Source: Polaromonas sp.
Lineage (GTDB): Bacteria > Pseudomonadota > Gammaproteobacteria > Burkholderiales > Burkholderiaceae_C
NCBI GenBank assembly: GCA_013823635.1
Contig: PNML01000020.1
Coordinates: forward strand, 1 to 42,381
Length of the DNA stretch: 42,381 nucleotides
Direction: 5' to 3'
Below are positions 16,934-25,826 of the stretch, in pieces; the stretch's first letter is position 1; each line of letters starts with the position of its first letter. The notes under the pieces are model-generated. The model made no database searches. It was given only the letters and a program-made list of their open reading frames with translations, and was not told where the DNA came from. The position numbers were made by a program, and so were the translations under genes.

Positions 16934-17926
16934 ATGAACCTCAAAACCCTTGACGAACTGGACTACCGGCCGCTGTTGCTGGTGCCAGCCCTCGCCCTGG
17001 CGGTGCTGCCGCTGATGGGGTCTGCCTCCACCTGGCTCACGCTCACGGTGGCGGGGCTGGCCATGGGCATGATCATTTTCATCATCGCCTCAGGGCTGAC
17101 GCTGGTGTTCGGGCTGATGGACGTGCTCAACTTTGGCCACGGCCTGTTCATTGCGCTGGGGGCTTTTGTGGCCACCAGCGTGCTGGGTGCCATGGGCGAC
17201 TGGACGGGGTCTGACCAGCTCTGGCGCAACCTGCTGGCCGTGCTGCCCGCCATGCTGGTGGCCATGGCGGTGGCGGCGGCCGTGGGTCTGGCGTTTGAGC
17301 GCTTCATCGTGCGGCCGGTGTACGGCCAGCACCTGAAGCAGATCCTCATCACCATGGGCGGCATGATCATTGGCGAGGAGCTCATCAAGGTCATCTGGGG
17401 CCCGCTGCAAATTCCGCTGCCCCTGCCCGAGGCCATGCGCGGTGCGGTGTACATGGGCGAGGCCGCCGTCGAGAAGTACCGGCTGATTGCCGTGGTGGTG
17501 GGGCTGGCGGTGTTTCTGGCGCAGATCTGGGTGCTGTCGCGCACCAAAATTGGCCTGCTCATCCGCGCCGGGGTGCAGGACCGAGAAATGGTCGAGTCGC
17601 TGGGCTACCGCATCCGCCGCCTGTTTGTGGGCGTGTTTGTGGTGGGCAGCGCACTGGCGGGCCTGGGCGGCGTCATGTGGGGGCTGTACCAGCAAAGCGT
17701 CACCCCGCAGATTGGCCACCAGGTCAACGTGCTTATCTTCATCGTCATCATCATCGGCGGGCTGGGGTCCACGGGTGGTGCGCTCATCGGGGCGCTGCTG
17801 GTGGGGCTGATGGCCAACTACACCGGTTTTCTGGCGCCCAAGGTGGCGCTGTTTTCCAACATCGCCCTCATGGCCGCCATCCTGGCGTGGCGGCCCCAGG
17901 GTGTGTACCCGGTGGCGAACCGTTGA
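16934..17926 (+). CDS. ABC transporter permease, LivH type
   Basis: Inner-membrane channel subunit of 330 residues with about eight to nine hydrophobic segments. The family pattern is clear: GLTLVFGLMDVLNFGHG near residue 52 (split motif: MDVLNFGHG), a long middle region FERFIVRPVYG, and the EAA-like cytoplasmic loop REMVESLGYRIRRLF near 220. The end shows IIIGGLGSTGGALIGA. It forms the translocation pore with the LivM-type gene that follows after 15 bases. GGAG lies 10 bases before ATG 16934. Confidence 0.92.
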   Translation: MNLKTLDELDYRPLLLVPALALAVLPLMGSASTWLTLTVAGLAMGMIIFIIASGLTLVFGLMDVLNFGHGLFIALGAFVATSVLGAMGDWTGSDQLWRNLLAVLPAMLVAMAVAAAVGLAFERFIVRPVYGQHLKQILITMGGMIIGEELIKVIWGPLQIPLPLPEAMRGAVYMGEAAVEKYRLIAVVVGLAVFLAQIWVLSRTKIGLLIRAGVQDREMVESLGYRIRRLFVGVFVVGSALAGLGGVMWGLYQQSVTPQIGHQVNVLIFIVIIIGGLGSTGGALIGALLVGLMANYTGFLAPKVALFSNIALMAAILAWRPQGVYPVANR

Positions 17927-17941
17927 AGAAGGCCCCTGACC

Positions 17942-19015
17942 ATGCTCAATCGACTCATTTCAGGTGACCGTCCCCGCAGCCGCGTGCTGGCGGTGCTGCT
18001 GGTGGGCCTGCTGCTGGCGCTGGCGTTTGCGCCGTTTTTGTTCCCCGGTGTCAAGGCGCTGAACGTGGCGGCCAAGGTGCTGATTTTCATTGTGCTGGTC
18101 TCCAGCTTTGACCTGCTGCTGGGCTACACCGGCATCGTCAGTTTTGCGCACACCATGTTTTTTGGCGTGGGGGCTTACGGCGTGGCCGTGGCCACCACCC
18201 GACTGGGCCCCACCTGGGAGGCGCTGGCCGTGGGCGTGGCCGGGGCGCTGGGCCTGAGCCTGGTGCTGTCGCTGGTCATTGGGCTGTTTTCGCTGCGGGT
18301 GCGGGCCATCTTTTTCGCCATGATCACGCTGGCCGTGGCCACCGCCTTCCAGACCCTGGCCTCGCAGCTGTCCGACATCACCGGCGGGGAAGACGGTTTG
18401 TCGTTCCGCATGCCCGAGCTGCTGTCGCCCAGCTTCGAGTTCAGCGAGGAGCCGTTCCTGGGCGCCTCGCTGGACGGGCGGCTGCTGACCTATTACCTGC
18501 TGTTTGTCATGGCCGTGGTGCTGCTGCTGGCGCTGCTGCGCATCGTCAACTCGCCGTTTGGCCGGGTGCTGCAGGCCATCCGAGAAAACGAGTTCCGCGC
18601 CGAGGCCATTGGTTACCGCGTGGTGGTGTACCGCACGCTGTCCAGCGTGTTGTCGGCCCTGTTTGCCTGCCTGGCCGGGGTGATGCTGGCCGTCTGGCTG
18701 CGCTACAACGGGCCAGACACCTCCATGAGTTTCGAAATCATGATGGACGTGCTGCTCATCGTGGTCATCGGGGGCATGGGCACCATTTATGGATCGGCCC
18801 TGGGGGCAGCGCTGTTCCTGTCGGCCCAAAGCTATCTGCAAGACGTGTTGCGCTGGGGCAGCGAGGCCACCGAGGGCCTGCCCGTGCTGTCGGCCCTGCT
18901 GTCGCCCGACCGCTGGCTGCTGTGGCTGGGCGTGCTGTTTGTGCTGTCGGTCTATCACTTCCCCACCGGCGTGGTGGGGCGCTTGCGCGAGGCCGCGCGG
19001 CGCGGCGCGGGCTGA
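17942..19015 (+). CDS. ABC transporter permease, LivM type
   Basis: Second channel subunit, 357 residues, with about nine to ten membrane segments. Diagnostic segments are SSFDLLLGYTGIVSFAH near 55 (split: LGYTGIVSF), FFAMITLAVATAFQ near 123, the cytoplasmic loop LQAIRENEFRAEAIGY near 215, and IGGMGTIYGSALGA near 278. Together with the LivH, LivG and LivF types and the binding protein, it completes a HAAT-family importer. A G-rich segment begins immediately after its stop codon. Confidence 0.92.
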   Translation: MLNRLISGDRPRSRVLAVLLVGLLLALAFAPFLFPGVKALNVAAKVLIFIVLVSSFDLLLGYTGIVSFAHTMFFGVGAYGVAVATTRLGPTWEALAVGVAGALGLSLVLSLVIGLFSLRVRAIFFAMITLAVATAFQTLASQLSDITGGEDGLSFRMPELLSPSFEFSEEPFLGASLDGRLLTYYLLFVMAVVLLLALLRIVNSPFGRVLQAIRENEFRAEAIGYRVVVYRTLSSVLSALFACLAGVMLAVWLRYNGPDTSMSFEIMMDVLLIVVIGGMGTIYGSALGAALFLSAQSYLQDVLRWGSEATEGLPVLSALLSPDRWLLWLGVLFVLSVYHFPTGVVGRLREAARRGAG

Positions 19016-19016
19016 A

Positions 19017-19053
19017 GGGCAGGGGCAGGGGCAGGGGGGGCACGCCCCCTGCC
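19017..19053 (+). repeat. G-quadruplex-like tract and hairpin between livM and the oligomer hydrolase
   Basis: Four G-runs (19017-19019, 19022-19025, 19028-19031, 19034-19040) are separated by identical CA loops, built from tandem GGGCAG-type units. The 3' part can instead pair as GGCAGGGGG (19030-19038) with CCCCCTGCC (19045-19053). The two folds exclude each other. It lies in the 89-base gap 52 bases before the next start codon. Confidence 0.6.
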
Positions 19054-19104
19054 GTTGCACGGTTTTTCGAGGCTGGTCGGTTCCGCATCTTCAAGGACAC
19101 ACAC

Positions 19105-21228
19105 ATGGCAGTGAACATTCAACACCTGGGTTTGGGCGTGCTGGCTGCGGCGGCATTGAGCGCCTGCGGGGGCGGTGGTGACGCCGAGGTGAACACCAAG
19201 CCCCGCTTTCTGGGCAGCATCGGCCAGGTCAGCTACGACGGCAACACCGACGACCTGCTGACCGCCGGTCTGGGCAAAACCGGTCTGCAGTCGCCCGTGG
19301 CCCCTGCCTACGCCAACCCGCTGCAACCCACCGCCGCCGAGCTGCGCCGCACGGCCATCCACACCAACTACCGGGCCTTGCTCGACATGACGGAAGCCGG
19401 TGGCTACGGGGTGTTGTATGGCCCCAACGTGGACGCGGTGGGCCGTGTCACCACCGGCGAGGGCAAGGTGGCCGGTACCGAATACACCGCGCTGGCCGAC
19501 GACGGTTCTGGTCGCCAGAACGTGACCCTGGTGGTGCAGGTGCCCGCCAGTTTTGACCCGGCCAATGCCTGCATTGTGTCGGCCACCTCGTCGGGCTCGC
19601 GCGGGGTGTACGGGGCCATTTCCAGTGGCGAGTGGGGCCTGAAGCGCGGCTGCGCCGTGGCCTATACCGACAAGGGCACTGGTGCCGCCCCCCACGACCT
19701 GGCCAACGACACCGTGCCCCTGGTCAACGGCACCCGCGCCAGCGCCGCCAGCGCGGGCACCAACGCGGCCTTCAACGCCGGGCTGTCGCTGGCCGAGTTG
19801 ACGGCGTTCAACACCGCCACGCCCAACCGGTTCGCCTTCAAGCACGCCCACTCGGGCCAGAACCCCGAGAAGGATTGGGGCCGCCACACCTTGCGCGCCA
19901 TTGACATGGCGTTTTACGTGCTGAATCAGCAGTTTGGTGCGCCTGATGCCTTTGGCACGCGCTACCGCCACATCAAGCCCGCCAACACCCTGGTGCTGGC
20001 CTCGGGCGTGTCCAACGGCGGTGGCGCTGCGGTGGCCGCGGCCGAGCAGGACAGCACCGGCCTCATCGACGGCGTGGTGGTGACCGAGCCCCAGGTGCAG
20101 GTGCCCGCCAACGCGGTGCTCAGCGTCAAGCGGGGTGGCGTGGCCGTCAGCGCCCACGGCAAGCCCTTGTACGACTACACCACGCAGGCCAACCTGTACC
20201 AGGCGTGCGCGGCCCTGGCGCCGTCCATTGCCAGCGGGCCCTATGCCGCCGCGTTTGCCGCTGGTTTTGCGGGCGCTGCCCTGCCCATTGCCCCCAACCG
20301 CTGCGCCGGCTTGAAGGCACAGGGGCTGCTGGCGGGCAACACCACGGCCGAGCTGGCCGAAGACGCCCTGCAAAAGCTGCTGGCCAGCGGCTGGGAGGCC
20401 GAGTCCAGCGTGCTGTACCCCTCGCTGGCCGCGTTTGAAGTGGCCCCCGCCGTGGCCACCACCTTCGCCAACGCCTATGCCCGCGCCAGCGCGAAGGACA
20501 ACCTGTGCGGCTTCAGCTACGCCGCCACCACGGCAGCGGGTGCCGTCACCACGCTGGCACCGGCCGCACTGGCGGGCATGTACGCCACCGGCAACGGTGT
20601 GCCGCCATCGGGTGGGGTCAACCTGGTCAACAACCAGAGCAAGTTTGGCCCGGCGCGCGATTTCCTGTCGTTCAACGCCAGCAGCGTGGCCGACTGGAAC
20701 CTGGACGGTGCCCTGTGCCTGCGCAACCTGCTCACCGGCACGGGTGCCCAGGCCCAGGCCTTGCAGGCGGGCCTGAACGAAACCCGCCTCACCGGCAACC
20801 TGCGCGGCAAGCCCGCCCTCATCGTGCATGGCCGCTCGGACGCATTGCTGCCACCCAACCACACCTCGCGCCCGTACACCGCGCTCAACCGCCAGGTGGA
20901 GGGGGCCAGCAGCAAGCTCAGCTACGTGGAAGTCACCAATGCCCAGCACTTTGACAGCTTCATTGGCCTGCCCACGGTGCTGCCGGGCTACGACTCGCGC
21001 TTTGTGCCGTTGCACGTCTACCTGAACCGCTCGCTCGACGCCATGTACGAGCACCTGAAAAACGGCAAGGCGCTGCCCCCCAGCCAGGTGGTGCGCACCG
21101 TGCCGCGTGGCGGCACACCGGGCGCGGCCCCCGCCATCGGCGCGGCCAACCTGCCCGCACTGGCCACCACCCCCGTCGCTGCGGACGCCATCACCGTGGT
21201 GGCCGGCAGCATTGCCGTGCCCGAATGA
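19105..21228 (+). CDS. D-(-)-3-hydroxybutyrate oligomer hydrolase, lipoprotein
   Basis: Esterase family that cleaves oligomers of 3-hydroxybutyrate, the products of PHB depolymerase, into monomers. It has 707 residues, the usual size. The N-terminus is a lipoprotein signal with lipobox LSAC (Cys21) followed by GGGGD, so it is probably anchored in the outer membrane or periplasm. The nucleophile is probably Ser303 in SGVSNGGG; ALIVHGRSDALLPPNHTSR near 570 (motif HGRSDALLP) and NAQHFDSF near 612 supply candidate acid and His. AAGGA lies 7 bases before ATG 19105; the frame is open upstream to 18922 but that part overlaps livM. It follows the importer in the same direction, which suggests that its products are imported by it. 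Confidence 0.88.
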   Translation: MAVNIQHLGLGVLAAAALSACGGGGDAEVNTKPRFLGSIGQVSYDGNTDDLLTAGLGKTGLQSPVAPAYANPLQPTAAELRRTAIHTNYRALLDMTEAGGYGVLYGPNVDAVGRVTTGEGKVAGTEYTALADDGSGRQNVTLVVQVPASFDPANACIVSATSSGSRGVYGAISSGEWGLKRGCAVAYTDKGTGAAPHDLANDTVPLVNGTRASAASAGTNAAFNAGLSLAELTAFNTATPNRFAFKHAHSGQNPEKDWGRHTLRAIDMAFYVLNQQFGAPDAFGTRYRHIKPANTLVLASGVSNGGGAAVAAAEQDSTGLIDGVVVTEPQVQVPANAVLSVKRGGVAVSAHGKPLYDYTTQANLYQACAALAPSIASGPYAAAFAAGFAGAALPIAPNRCAGLKAQGLLAGNTTAELAEDALQKLLASGWEAESSVLYPSLAAFEVAPAVATTFANAYARASAKDNLCGFSYAATTAAGAVTTLAPAALAGMYATGNGVPPSGGVNLVNNQSKFGPARDFLSFNASSVADWNLDGALCLRNLLTGTGAQAQALQAGLNETRLTGNLRGKPALIVHGRSDALLPPNHTSRPYTALNRQVEGASSKLSYVEVTNAQHFDSFIGLPTVLPGYDSRFVPLHVYLNRSLDAMYEHLKNGKALPPSQVVRTVPRGGTPGAAPAIGAANLPALATTPVAADAITVVAGSIAVPE

Positions 21229-21252
21229 TGGCGGGCTGACCGAGTACGCACC

Positions 21253-22125
21253 ATGACACCCAACTCACGCTACCTCACCTGCGCCGGGCGCGAACTCCAC
21301 TACATGGACTGGGGCCAGCCCGATGCCCCGGTGGTGGTGGCGTGGCACGGCCTGGCCCGCACCGGGCGTGACATGGACCCCCTGGCCCAACACCTGGTGG
21401 GGCAGGGCTACCGCGTCATTTGCCCCGACACGGTGGGCCGGGGCCTGAGCCAATGGAGCCCCGACCCGGTCCACGAGTACTGCCTGCGCTTTTACGCCGC
21501 CCAGGCGCGTGACCTGCTGGACCAGCTGGGGCTGCAGCAGGTGCATTGGGTGGGCACGTCCATGGGCGGTGCCATTGGCACCGTGTGCGCGGGGGGGCTG
21601 ATGGAGCCCACGCTCCAGCCCCGCATCCGCAGCCTGGTGCTCAACGACAACGCGCCGCAACTCGCGCAGGCGGCCATTGAGCGCATCAAGGCCTATGCCG
21701 GCCAACCCCCGGCGTTTGACACGGTGCGCGAGCTGGAAGCGTTTTTCAGGCAGGTGTATGCGCCCTACGGTTGGCTGGGCGACGCGCAGTGGTGCCAGCT
21801 CACCGAAACCTCGGTGCGCCGCCTGCCCAACGGCCAGGTGACACCCCACTACGACCCGGCCATGGTGCAGCAGTTTGTGCTCCACCCGGACGACTACCTC
21901 ATCTGGGACCACTACGACCGCATCACCTGCCCCGTGCTGTGCCTGCGCGGCGAACACTCCGACCTGGTGCTGCCCCACACCGTGGCCGAAATGCACATGC
22001 GCGGCCCCGGCCTGCGCGGCCACCTGCACACCGTGGAAGTGCCCGACTGCGGCCACGCCCCGGCGCTGAACGTGGCCAGCCACTACCGCTGGGTGACCGA
22101 ATTTCTGCAAGCGGCGGAACCATGA
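21253..22125 (+). CDS. Alpha/beta hydrolase
   Basis: Predicted cytoplasmic serine hydrolase of 290 residues without a signal peptide. It shows the oxyanion region WHGLARTGRDMDP near 35, the nucleophile elbow GTSMGG (Ser103), a probable acid Asp in RGEHSDLVLP near 236 and His in PDCGHAPAL near 268. It lies 24 bases after the oligomer hydrolase and probably belongs to the same transcript. One reasonable role is hydrolysis of short imported hydroxyacid esters or dimers inside the cell; this is inferred from position. The substrate cannot be read from the sequence. Confidence 0.82.
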   Translation: MTPNSRYLTCAGRELHYMDWGQPDAPVVVAWHGLARTGRDMDPLAQHLVGQGYRVICPDTVGRGLSQWSPDPVHEYCLRFYAAQARDLLDQLGLQQVHWVGTSMGGAIGTVCAGGLMEPTLQPRIRSLVLNDNAPQLAQAAIERIKAYAGQPPAFDTVRELEAFFRQVYAPYGWLGDAQWCQLTETSVRRLPNGQVTPHYDPAMVQQFVLHPDDYLIWDHYDRITCPVLCLRGEHSDLVLPHTVAEMHMRGPGLRGHLHTVEVPDCGHAPALNVASHYRWVTEFLQAAEP

Positions 22126-22260
22126 GCACCGCCGCAGTCGCATTCATTCATTGGTGAATTTGCTACACAATTAATGTGCAGCGAGTCCATGGGGGCTGAA
22201 CGGTGAGTGCCACCTTGGGAGGTCAGTGTTGGCCCACTTGCGCCATGCCGGAGGGTGCCA

Positions 22261-23352
22261 TCACGCCTTGGCCCCCAGCGCCAGCGCCCGCGCCCGGCTG
22301 GCTTCGCACTCAGCCACATTCGGCTGCGCCTGCGTCGGCCAGCCGCTCAGGTGGGTGGCGGCAATTTGTGTCAGCGCGCGGATGAACGCGGGGCTGTCGT
22401 TCAGGCAGGGGATGTAGGCAAATTCACTGCCGCCGGCGTGCAAAAACGCCTCGCGCGCTTCCATGTTGATTTCTTCCAGCGTTTCCAGGCAGTCGCCGGT
22501 GAAGCCGGGGCAGATCACATCCACCTTCTTCACACCCTGGCCCGCCAGCGCCACCAGCGTGGGCTCGGTGTAGGGCTCCAGCCATTTGGCCTTGCCAAAG
22601 CGCGACTGGAAGGTGACCACGTATTGGTCCTTGGTCAGGCCCAGCGCCTCAGCCAGCAAGCGGCCGGTTTTGTGGCATTCGCAGTGGTAGGGGTCGCCCA
22701 GGTGCAGGGTGCGCTCGGGCACCCCGTGAAAGCTCATCACCAGTTGGTCGGGCTGGCCGTTGGTTTGCCAGTGCTTTTTCACGCTCGCCGCCAGCGCGGC
22801 GATGTAGCCCGCGTCGTCGTGGTAGTGGTTCACAAAGCGCAGTTCGGGTACGCAGCGGGTGCGACTGGCCCAGCGGTAAAACTGGTCGAACAGCGCTGCC
22901 GTGGTGGTGCCGCTGTACTGCGGGTAGGCGGGCAACACCAGCACGCGGGTGAAGCCTTCGGCCTTGAGTTTGTCCATTTCCTGCGCCACCGAGGGGTTGC
23001 CGTAGGTCATGGCGTGGCGCACCTCCACCCGGTGGCCCAGCTCGCCCAGGTGGCCCCTGAGCAGCAGGGCTTGCTTGCGGGTCCACACCATCAGCGGCGA
23101 GCCCTCGGGCGTCCAGACGCTGGCGTATTTGGCGGCCGACTTGGCCGGGCGCACCCGCAAAATGATGCCGTGCAGGATCAGCCACCAGATGGGTTTGGGG
23201 ATTTCCACCACGCGGCCATCGCCCAGAAACTCCGCCAAATAGCGGCGCAGGGCGGGGGCGGTGGGCTCGTCGGGCGTGCCCAGGTTGCAATAAAGGATGG
23301 CCGTTTTGGCGGCCTGACCATGGGCGTGAGGGGGTTCGGTGGTGAAAGCCAT
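22261..23352 (-). CDS. hemH: Ferrochelatase
   Basis: Inserts Fe2+ into protoporphyrin IX, the last step of protohaem synthesis, at the inner face of the membrane. It has 363 residues, the normal bacterial length. Conserved features are ILYCNLGTPDEP near 20, RHAMTYGNP near 112, LPAYPQYSGTTTA near 140, the catalytic His in MSFHGVPERT near 208, and CPGFTGDCLETLEEI near 286 with the catalytic Glu. Start ATG 23352 is chosen by conservation; the frame stays open to 23607 across the neighbouring gene. Haem supply fits the many cytochromes encoded nearby, but I see no shared control. It diverges from the HAD gene with only 19 bases between the start codons. Confidence 0.96.
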   Translation of the reverse strand: MAFTTEPPHAHGQAAKTAILYCNLGTPDEPTAPALRRYLAEFLGDGRVVEIPKPIWWLILHGIILRVRPAKSAAKYASVWTPEGSPLMVWTRKQALLLRGHLGELGHRVEVRHAMTYGNPSVAQEMDKLKAEGFTRVLVLPAYPQYSGTTTAALFDQFYRWASRTRCVPELRFVNHYHDDAGYIAALAASVKKHWQTNGQPDQLVMSFHGVPERTLHLGDPYHCECHKTGRLLAEALGLTKDQYVVTFQSRFGKAKWLEPYTEPTLVALAGQGVKKVDVICPGFTGDCLETLEEINMEAREAFLHAGGSEFAYIPCLNDSPAFIRALTQIAATHLSGWPTQAQPNVAECEASRARALALGAKA

Positions 23353-23371
23353 GCGGTATTCTCGGCCACCT

Positions 23372-24064
23372 ATGCTCGACCTCGCCCGCATCCGCGCCAT
23401 AACCCTGGACTTGGACGACACGTTGTGGCCCATCTGGCCCACCATCGCGCGGGCCGAAAAGGCCCTGGCCGCATGGCTGGACGAGCACGCCCCCATGACC
23501 TCAGCGCTGTTTGCCAACCCCCATGCCCGGCACGACATCCGGCAGCAGGTGGTCAGCAGCCGCCCCGACCTCCGGCACGACCTCAGCGCCATCCGGCGCG
23601 AGGCCATTCGCCTGGCGCTGACCCGTGCGGGGGAATCCCCCGCCCTGGCGGACCCGGCTTTCGAGGTGTTTTTTGCCGAACGCCAGCGCGTTCAGCTGTT
23701 TGACGATGCCTTGCCCGCCCTGGCCTGGTTGTCGGCCCGCTACCCGCTGGTGTCCTTGTCCAACGGCAATGCCGACCTGGCCAAGGTGGGGCTGGCCAGC
23801 CATTTCCAGTGCGCCATCAGCGCGGCCCAGTGTGGTGTTGGCAAACCCGACGTGCGCATTTTTCAGGCGGCTGCCTCGGCCCTGGGGGTGGCACCCGAGC
23901 ATGTGCTGCACGTCGGCGATGACGCCAGCCTGGATGTGCTGGGCGCACTGGGCGCTGGCATGCAGGCGGTGTGGGTCAACCGCAGCGAGCACCTGTGGAC
24001 CCACGACCAGCAGCCGCACGACACCGTGACCCGCCTCAACGAGCTGTGCGACCTGTTGGCCTGA
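23372..24064 (+). CDS. HAD-superfamily phosphatase (YigB-like)
   Basis: Predicted cytosolic phosphatase of 230 residues. Motif I is ITLDLDDTLW near residue 11 with the nucleophile Asp. Motif II is VSLSNGN near 130, the motif III lysine is in GVGKPDVRIF near 155, and motif IV is HVGDDASLDVLGA near 182. A helical cap domain lies between motifs I and II. Overall it resembles the YigB group of HAD phosphatases, one member of which works in flavin synthesis; the substrate here is not determined. Start ATG 23372 has little leader sequence, and the promoter must overlap hemH coding DNA. Confidence 0.85.
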   Translation: MLDLARIRAITLDLDDTLWPIWPTIARAEKALAAWLDEHAPMTSALFANPHARHDIRQQVVSSRPDLRHDLSAIRREAIRLALTRAGESPALADPAFEVFFAERQRVQLFDDALPALAWLSARYPLVSLSNGNADLAKVGLASHFQCAISAAQCGVGKPDVRIFQAAASALGVAPEHVLHVGDDASLDVLGALGAGMQAVWVNRSEHLWTHDQQPHDTVTRLNELCDLLA

Positions 24065-24100
24065 TCCGTTTCTTCCACCACCCCCGGAGATTGTTGCGTC

Positions 24101-24763
24101 ATGAGCCTCACCATTTACGGCATCACCGCCTCACGCGCCGTCCGCCCCCTGTGGGTGGCACAGGAGCTGGGCCTGGTTTACGAGCATGTGCCCGTGCCCT
24201 ATCAAGGTGGAGGGGCCCGCACGCCCGAGATGCTGGCGCTCAACCCCAACGGCCACATACCGGTGCTCAAGGACAGCCGGCCGGAGGGCGATGTGGTGGT
24301 GTGGGAGAGCATGGCCTGCGCCTTGTACCTGGCGCGTGTGCACGGCCCTGCCGATGGCCAGGGCATCAGCCCGGCCACCCCGGCCGAAGAGGCCGAGGCG
24401 CTGAAATGGGCCTTCTGGGTGGTCAATGAGGTGGAGGCCGATGCCCTCACCGTGCTCATGCACCTGGTGGCCATGCCCGCCGAGCAGCGCAAACCCGAGC
24501 TGGCGCTGGCCGCCGAGCGGCGCTTGGCCGTTCCACTGGTGGTGGTGGAGCGCCACCTGCAGGCCCAGGCTGACCGGGGCCATGCCTGGCTGGCCGCCAA
24601 CCGCTTCACCGTGGCAGACGTGTGCGCAGCCTCGGTGCTGGGATGGGCCAAGCCCGCCCGTGCCCTCATGACCCGATTCCCACTGACCAGCGCCTGGATC
24701 AACGCCTGCATGGACAGGCCCGCGCAACAACGTTTGCGCGCCCAGGCCCGCCTGGGGCAGTGA
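24101..24763 (+). CDS. Glutathione S-transferase family protein
   Basis: Predicted cytosolic GST of 220 residues. The N-terminal thioredoxin-like domain shows YGITASRAVRPLWVAQEL with the catalytic-site serine region (TASRAVR, residues 9-15), the cis-Pro loop GHIPVLKD near 51 and ESMACALYLAR near 69 for glutathione binding. The C-terminal helical domain contains the family motif FTVADVCAASVLGWA near 168. It may detoxify electrophiles or act as a reductase. It lies 36 bases after the HAD gene, with CCGGAGA before the start, so co-transcription is possible. Confidence 0.88.
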   Translation: MSLTIYGITASRAVRPLWVAQELGLVYEHVPVPYQGGGARTPEMLALNPNGHIPVLKDSRPEGDVVVWESMACALYLARVHGPADGQGISPATPAEEAEALKWAFWVVNEVEADALTVLMHLVAMPAEQRKPELALAAERRLAVPLVVVERHLQAQADRGHAWLAANRFTVADVCAASVLGWAKPARALMTRFPLTSAWINACMDRPAQQRLRAQARLGQ

Positions 24764-24913
24764 GCCCAGCGGGTGGCGGGCCCACCCGCCGTGAGCGGCG
24801 ACACATTGGCCGCGAAAATCGCGTGGCAATGCCGTCAAATTTGCATTACGCTTTGCTGCCGGGAGGAGATTTTTGGTGCCCGGCTACCAACCATCACCCA
24901 CAGGAAAATGTTC

Positions 24914-25231
24914 ATGAAAACATTGATGTCAGCCGCACTGGCGGCCACCTTGGCGCTGCTGAGCCTGGGCGCGCAGGCCCAGACCGAGTACAACCCCGTT
25001 CCCGCCAGCGATCCGCAGTACCGACAGTGCCTGAGCTACGCGTCCAAACTCTACGAAGGGGGCAAGGAGCGCAGCCCCATCCGGGGGCAAACCAAGGAGC
25101 AAGCCTGGTGCACCTGCATGTGGAACGAAACCCCCGATGACTTCCGCGGTAACCTGGTCACCTTCTCTGAAACCGCCCGTGGCAAGCGCACCAACAAAAT
25201 CTGCGAGGCCTATTCCGACTGGAGCGAGTGA
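24914..25231 (+). CDS. Small secreted cysteine-containing protein, unknown function
   Basis: A 105-residue protein with a clear signal peptide (MKTLMSAALAATLALLSLG region, cleavage after AQA near 23). The mature part of about 80 residues is polar and has four cysteines (QCLSY, WCTCM and ICEAY), which could form two disulfides in the periplasm. ATG 24914 is preferred over ATG 24908 because AGGAAA is correctly placed for it. Codon bias and the ribosome site support a real gene. I do not recognise the family. It lies alone between the GST gene and the HPF-like gene. Confidence 0.7.
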   Translation: MKTLMSAALAATLALLSLGAQAQTEYNPVPASDPQYRQCLSYASKLYEGGKERSPIRGQTKEQAWCTCMWNETPDDFRGNLVTFSETARGKRTNKICEAYSDWSE

Positions 25232-25392
25232 CCCAGGCCCGAGCCGCGCCGCACGGCGTGGCCCGGGTGCGTCATCTGGGGAACATTCATCCGCCCAAGG
25301 GCTCGTACCTAGGACCCGCAAACTCGCCCACGGCCAGTCAGGTCAAGCGCGTTTTTCGGGTCACAATGGGTTTCCACAACGAAGGAGTACAA

Positions 25393-25746
25393 ATGCAGAT
25401 TCAGTTCAATACGGATGACAACGTGGATGGCAACGACGTGCTGGCCCAGCACGCACAGGAGGTGGTCCGCAAGGCCTTGCACCGCTTTGGCGACCATGTG
25501 ACCCGTGTCGAAATCCACGTCAGCGACGTCAACGGCCACAAGGAGGCCGGCACGCGCGACAAGCGCTGTGTCATGGAGGCTCGCCTGGCCGGTCTGCACC
25601 CGCTGGCGGTGTCCGAGGTGGCCGGGTCCGTCCACCAGGCCATTGACGGGGCCACCCACAAACTCAAGCGTGCGCTGGACACCGCTGTGGGCAAAATGCA
25701 GGAGCAGCGCCGCACCGCCTTGGTGGCCGACGACCTGATCGCCTGA
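25393..25746 (+). CDS. HPF/RaiA-family ribosome-associated protein
   Basis: Predicted ribosome-binding factor of 117 residues. The family docks in the 30S decoding centre and helps inactivate or dimerise ribosomes under stress or in stationary phase. It shows an N-terminal beta strand (MQIQFNTDD), helix VLAQHAQEVVRKALHRF, strand VTRVEIHVSDVNG and the basic helix AIDGATHKLKRALDTAVGKM (each within the family pattern). It is a short form without the C-terminal dimerisation domain. AAGGAG is 6 bases before ATG 25393; the frame is open to 25228 but without conservation. Confidence 0.85.
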   Translation: MQIQFNTDDNVDGNDVLAQHAQEVVRKALHRFGDHVTRVEIHVSDVNGHKEAGTRDKRCVMEARLAGLHPLAVSEVAGSVHQAIDGATHKLKRALDTAVGKMQEQRRTALVADDLIA

Positions 25747-25772
25747 TCTGCCTGCCCTGTTTTTTTGCGTGA

Positions 25773-25820
25773 TTTGCGCCTGACCTGACCGCCTCGCTGG
25801 CGTGCTCAGGCAGGCGCAAA
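25773..25820. repeat. Inverted repeat in a convergent gap
   Basis: TTTGCGCCTG (25773-25782) and CAGGCGCAAA (25811-25820) are perfect 10-bp arms with a 28-base spacer that itself contains CCTGA/TCAGG. It lies between the convergent HPF-like and FAD-dehydrogenase genes and may end transcription, but no T-tract follows on either side. Confidence 0.4.
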
Positions 25821-25826
25821 GTCGTT

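Noticed and set aside
18955..21054. Long open frame (699 codons) antisense to the oligomer hydrolase
   Set aside because: It mirrors the hydrolase gene and has no recognisable domain or ribosome site.
22126..22260. Possible sixth copy of the dispersed repeat (TTTGCTACACAATTAATG and following bases)
   Set aside because: It has the start of the element but lacks a convincing AAGCG..GGC block, so I did not count it. I see no gene in this gap.
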